From: Citrus sinensis
Taxonomy: Eukaryota > Streptophyta > Magnoliopsida > Sapindales > Rutaceae
Reading direction: 5' to 3'
DNA length: 64,000 bases
Assembly: GCF_022201045.2 (NCBI RefSeq)
Contig: NC_068556.1
Location: forward strand, 2,830,001-2,894,000
The notes under the pieces are model-generated. The model was not told where the DNA came from. It worked only from the letters and a program-made list of their open reading frames with translations, and did no database searches. Positions 59,712-64,000 of this stretch are shown here, in pieces. The number at the start of each line of letters is the position of its first letter. The stretch's first letter is position 1. The position numbers and the translations under genes were made by a program.

Positions 59712-62006
59712 ATGGGGAAATTTGCTGAAGGGAAGGCTTTTTTGCAAACTGATGACAAATATCAATCTGGAAGTACCATTGTGAAGAAAGGATGGGGGCA
59801 AATGATACCAGCTAAGGTATGTGTTGAATATTCGGCAGTTTGATTTTGTTTCTTATTTATTTTATTTATTATTATCATTTTTTAATTTAACTTTGGTTAG
59901 CCTGGTTTGGGAAGAAAAGAATCAATTTTATTGTTCCGTAGCTTGAGATTAAATATTTACATACCATGGTTAGGCTATGAGCAACAAAAGTTTTTATATA
60001 TTTCACTTCTAGATAGTTATAGGTTTAATAATTTTAAATTTGTTAACTTTGCAGAAGAATAATCCTGGTGAAAAGAAACAGTTATATTCAAATTCAAAGC
60101 CCACAGACTCCCAACCACAAACCCACTGCTCTTTCTGCATGAACAAGGAAAGTTGCCGAACTGTACGCTCAATGACAAAACTAATGAACAGTTTGATAGA
60201 AAGAGGAAAGCCCCAGGAAGCCCAGGCCATTTTTAACAACTTGATTGAAGGGGGACACAAACCATCTTTAGTAACCTACACAACCCTCTTGGCCGCCTTG
60301 ACCATCCAGAAGCGCTTCAACTCCATACATTCTATTATGTCACAGGTGGAAGAAAATGGTATGGATCCTGACTCGATATTTTTTAATGCTGTGATAAACG
60401 CCTTCTCTGAATCTGGTAACATGGAAGAAGCAATGGACACCTTCTGGAAAATGAAGGAGAGTGGATTGACGCCCACTACTAGCACTTATAACACATTAAT
60501 CAAAGGGTATGGTATTGCTGGCAAGCCTGAAGAATCTGTGAAACTGCTGGACCTAATGTCAAGAGAGGGAAATGTGAAACCAAATCTCAGGACTTATAAT
60601 GTGCTTGTTAGAGCATGGTGCAACGAAAAGAACATTACGGAGGCTTGGAATGTTATGCATAAGATGGCAGCTTCTGGGATGAAACCTGATGTCGTTACTT
60701 ATAATACAATAGCAACAGCGTATGCTCAGAATGGAGAGGCAGATCAGGCTGAAGAGGTGATTGTAGAAATGGAGCACAACGGTGTGCAGCCCAATGGGAG
60801 GACTTGTGGCATCATTATTAGCGGATATTGTAAAGAGGGTAAAATAAAGGAAGCTTTAAGGTTCGCGCGTACGATGAAGGAATATGGAGTGCATCCTAAT
60901 CTTGTTATTTTCAACTTGCTGATCAAAGGTTTTGTAGAAATCATGGATAGAGACGGAGTTGATGAAGTAAGTTTTGGTATCGGAATTTTTTTTTCCTCTC
61001 TCTCTCTCCCAGATTTGTGTTTACTTGCAAAGGTGTACTGTCCTGACACTTGTGTAATTATTATTATTATTTTTTGGCTTGAATAAATTTTCTAAAATAT
61101 TATTTGCAGGTTCTGGCCTTGATGAAAGAATTCAGGGTGAATCCAGATGTTATAACTTATAGCACAATCATGAATGCATGGAGCACAGCCGGGTTCATGG
61201 ATAAGTGCAAAGAGATCTTCGATGACATGGGGAAGGCTGGCATAAAACCTGATGCACATGCTTACAGCATTCTTGCTAAAGGTTATGTCCGTGAACAAGA
61301 ACCAGAAAAAGCCGAAGAGCTACTAATGACTATGATTGAATCGGGATTCCACCCGAATGTAGTTATTTTCACAACCATCATCAGTGGATGGTGCAGTGAT
61401 GGTAGCATGGATCGTGCAATTGAGGTTTTCGACAAGATGTGTGAACATGGGGTTTCTCCCAATTTGAAGACTTTTGAGACCCTAATGTGGGGATACAGCG
61501 AAGCCAGGCAACCATGGAGAGCTGAAGAAATACTCCAAATCATGAAAGCATTTGGAGTCCACCCTCAGAAATCCACCTTCTTGCTTCTTGCAGAAGCTTG
61601 GCGTGCCACTGGATTGACCAAGGAGGCAAAAAGGATTCTAAGTAAAATAAAAAATAAGGAAAGAACCAATGAAATGGAGGCAGAGGAAGAGATACCAGTT
61701 GAAAGCTTAGAGAGACTTTATCACAAAGAAGCTACAACTGCCTCCTATCCTAATCTTTTACAGATACCAAACGTAGTTAGCAGCGATCAAAAAGGGTCAG
61801 CTGCAGCTCTTAAAAAAGGTCGAATGCTGTTAAGAGATGCTGATTCTTCTTTGGAGTGCTCGTGGTTTGCTACAACATCCATGTACCTTTCTCATTCCTG
61901 TAAATCTGGAGCAAGGTTGCCAATTATTTGCCAAAAGCAGCCTCTAGGGCAGGTCGGTATGTACAGTCAGCTTGCAAATTCATGTACAGTGGTGTTCCTG
62001 AACTGA
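59712..62006 (+). CDS. P-class pentatricopeptide repeat protein, 637 residues
   Basis: Three exons, 59712-59816, 60055-60966 and 61110-62006, with GT-AG introns; the frame is continuous. PPR proteins bind organellar or other RNA in a sequence-specific way. About ten to twelve P-type repeats of about 35 residues run from roughly residue 70 to 510, for example [60 protein letters not shown] and [19 protein letters not shown]. Before the repeats is a conserved cysteine segment, [15 protein letters not shown]. The C-terminal tail contains [16 protein letters not shown]. As I recall, the overall order matches Arabidopsis At5g25630 and the PPR part of At5g21222. There is no obvious transit peptide: the first exon is charged ([20 protein letters not shown]). 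ATG 59712 is chosen because it opens an exon that splices in frame; a start within exon 2 is also possible. Confidence 0.92.
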
Positions 62007-62802
62007 GAAGCTATGCAAAATCTGCTTCTTGATGCAGCTACATTCATACTCTTCATCATTAGAAAAAAAAAAAAGTTGAAGGAAATTACAGTCAATATGT
62101 TGTACATAGAAAAGGGAATTTCTCATTTTTAACCTTTTTTTTCTTTATGCAAGTGAAAACCAGTCCCATCGCCATCCCAGCCCATGTATCTGCTGATATT
62201 TTCTGTACCAAAAATGCGCATTGTTTCTGCCATCCCACGTTATAAACATCCTGATTTACTTTTTCTGTCTTCGAAAAAACGTTTAGTTGTGCAAATAAAA
62301 GGCCGGCTTTTTCCCTTGAAAACGTGACTATGAAAATATTCGGGGTAGAAAACTTAACATAAACAATACTGAGCTGTGAGTTTTAAAACACGGCTTCATT
62401 TAGAAGCTAAAGGGGAAAAATTTTCTTGTACAGAGGAATGCAAACCTAAAAGCATATATGTAGCTTTTTAGTTAATTGCCCTCCCGAAAGCACCCGATTT
62501 ACGAGCTACTATATCATATCTCCAGCAATTACAAAACACTTCATGACTCATGTCACTGCCATATATATTCTTCATTTTAAAATAACTTTCCAGCTCACAA
62601 CTCAAGAAATAAGCTTCGTTTTCATTGTAAAATAACTTTTTCACCGACAACTCGAATAAATTTGAAGTATATCCAATCCCGCAATTCTGTGGATAAGCGT
62701 ATTTAACAATTTAGATTAACTGCTGTTACAAGCAGTTCTGTCCTCTTATACAACAGGTTGGTTAATTTTGTCACAAAGTTTTGTCTCTTTTCTCGCGAAG
62801 AT
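62007..62802. other. Convergent 3' region
   Basis: It holds the 3' UTRs of the PPR gene (left) and the rhomboid-like gene (right). Minus-strand frames here (for example 62468-62650) show no family motifs. Confidence 0.6.
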
Positions 62803-63944
62803 TCAATGCCTTATTCTCAGGACATTGAGAAGGAACTCTGCTGAGAAGCAAACCAGAAATACACCAAAGAGAGCACCAGATAAAATTGCAATGTGATTGA
62901 TACTCTGCACTGAATAGCCACCAATAAAAGTGCCCGACGTTCCGGCTGGAGCTTGGGCTGCCTCCATAACCCACAGAGCAAAGCAAACAAGACTCAGAAG
63001 ATTCACTTATCTCAAAAAGGAAATGCATTGCTAAATATCCCCCCCCAAAAAAAAGGTATTGATAAAGGTAGGAAAGTTGAAAGCTTATGTCAATTTTTAG
63101 GCAAAAGAAACGCAAGAATGGGTTATTTTGGATTTGGATGAAATTTGATGATGATAACATCATAAGCATCTGATTGGCCCAATACACTTGAAAATAATGT
63201 ATAGTGAGCATCAATTCATCAAACTTCTTAAATTCTCGTGAAGTCAGTTTGTGTAGTATAATTTACAAGATAAGAGGGAAGTAATCACCTTCTCCACAAC
63301 CAATTCGTCCAATATAAGCACCTCCAGAACCTTCCTCCTGTCCCAAGACATCTACAATAAACAAAAGGGTTTTGAAGCTTCATATAAATAAATTTTATAT
63401 TGAATTGTACACATCCCAGGATTTTGAATACCTTTACGAGGACACTAATCGCAAACAACCCAAAAACAGCACCAGCGGCTCCAACAGAAACTGCATTTTT
63501 TGGTAAAATAAGCCACGGAACAAAGTTAGCAGCGGCACCTGAAAAAATGTAAGAGAGCCACAATCCACAGTTTCCTTCCTCCTCCTCAACAAGCTTCCCT
63601 GTTTAAGAAAGATGGATTAATTCAATTCATTTCAAATGGATCCTTTTCAATAATCAAATTTCATAATCTAAGACAAAATGAAACGCATACCGAAGGTGTA
63701 AAAGAAGAAAAGGTTACTGGAAAGATGGTTCCTGAAGAGAGTCCACAAAAGTGAGAAATTCAACGAAGAGAAGAAAAAATTATACTAGAGTACAATATTC
63801 ATCTGTGACATCGGTGATGTTTTCGTCATCAAAATTATCAATACCTTAAAATTCTCGCCAGGTAGCATGACAGAAAGCTGCAGTCACAAATTGGTACCAT
63901 GGCGGAAAATTATGATGCAAGTACAAAGATTTGATGCTACGGAC
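62803..63944 (-). CDS. Rhomboid-like membrane protein, partial, catalytic residues missing
   Basis: The 5' end lies beyond the right edge. Exons in coding order: 63944-63859, 63731-63691, 63598-63432, 63351-63289 and about 62961-62803 (or 62970). Rhomboid family features are FPPWYQFVTAAFCHATWNHL, SSNLFFFYTFGKLVEEEEGN, NAVSVGAAGAVFGLFAIS and SINHIAILSGALFGVFLV. Active rhomboid proteases need the serine of GxSG and the histidine of HxxG; here they read GAAG and ILSG, so both are replaced. It resembles the chloroplast RBL11-type group as I recall it. The intron after CHATW seems to use a GC donor (63858-63857), since a GT donor would bring in a stop. The last intron lacks AG just before the expected exon (it reads ctctgtgg before GTTATGGAG); using the next AG drops three residues. 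It may be an inactive rhomboid or a decaying gene. Confidence 0.75.
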
Positions 63945-64000
63945 CTAATCAAACCCTGGTTTTAGCATCATTCAATATGCCACGTAAAACAATAGCACTA
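63945..64000. other. Right edge, probably intron of the rhomboid-like gene
   Basis: Fifty-six bases upstream (in gene sense) of the leftmost visible exon. It reads as an intron ending tgattag before GTCCG. Earlier exons are outside the window. Confidence 0.4.

Overview
The window is nuclear DNA from a flowering plant, most likely a eudicot. The evidence is spliced genes with short GT-AG introns, AT-rich spacers, plant-only gene families (YUCCA auxin monooxygenase, P-class PPR proteins, a plastid-type EngB GTPase) and a dense set of plant transposons. A woody rosid such as Citrus is my guess from overall feel; the sequence does not prove it. All functions below come from reading translated motifs and from recalled family knowledge, not from searches.

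Layout. 1-12.2 kb is a gene-poor spacer with a small MITE, a copia-type solo LTR (6747-7297) and a complete tRNA-type SINE (11489-11709). 12.6-14.9 kb is a four-exon YUCCA gene with several short upstream ORFs. 14.9-28.9 kb is a second spacer holding another solo LTR (15864-16404), three MITEs, a non-autonomous hAT element (22863-23742) and a tRNA-Phe gene. 29.1-44.1 kb is the housekeeping block: ribosomal protein L37, an EngB-type GTPase (minus) head to head with the AP-4 beta adaptin gene (plus), and a small PPR gene. 44.7-54.2 kb holds two tandem Mpv17/PMP22-family genes on the minus strand. The 52.3-54.2 kb copy is intact. The 44.7-47.6 kb copy is a pseudogene with frameshifts, an hAT element and a SINE-like insert in its first intron, and a 5'-truncated L1-type LINE just upstream of its start. 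54.2-59.7 kb is spacer with two more MITEs. 59.7-62.0 kb is a second P-class PPR gene. 62.8 kb to the right edge is a partial rhomboid-like gene on the minus strand.

The genes do not form a pathway; they act separately in auxin synthesis, translation, organelle ribosome assembly, vesicle traffic, organelle RNA metabolism and membrane protein function. The observations most worth follow-up are: the rhomboid-like gene, which lacks both catalytic residues and has two non-standard splice junctions; the decaying Mpv17 copy that has collected three different transposon types; a fold-back MITE with about 190-bp nearly identical arms; and several elements whose ends I could fix exactly by target-site duplications. 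I found no evidence of an undescribed multi-gene system.
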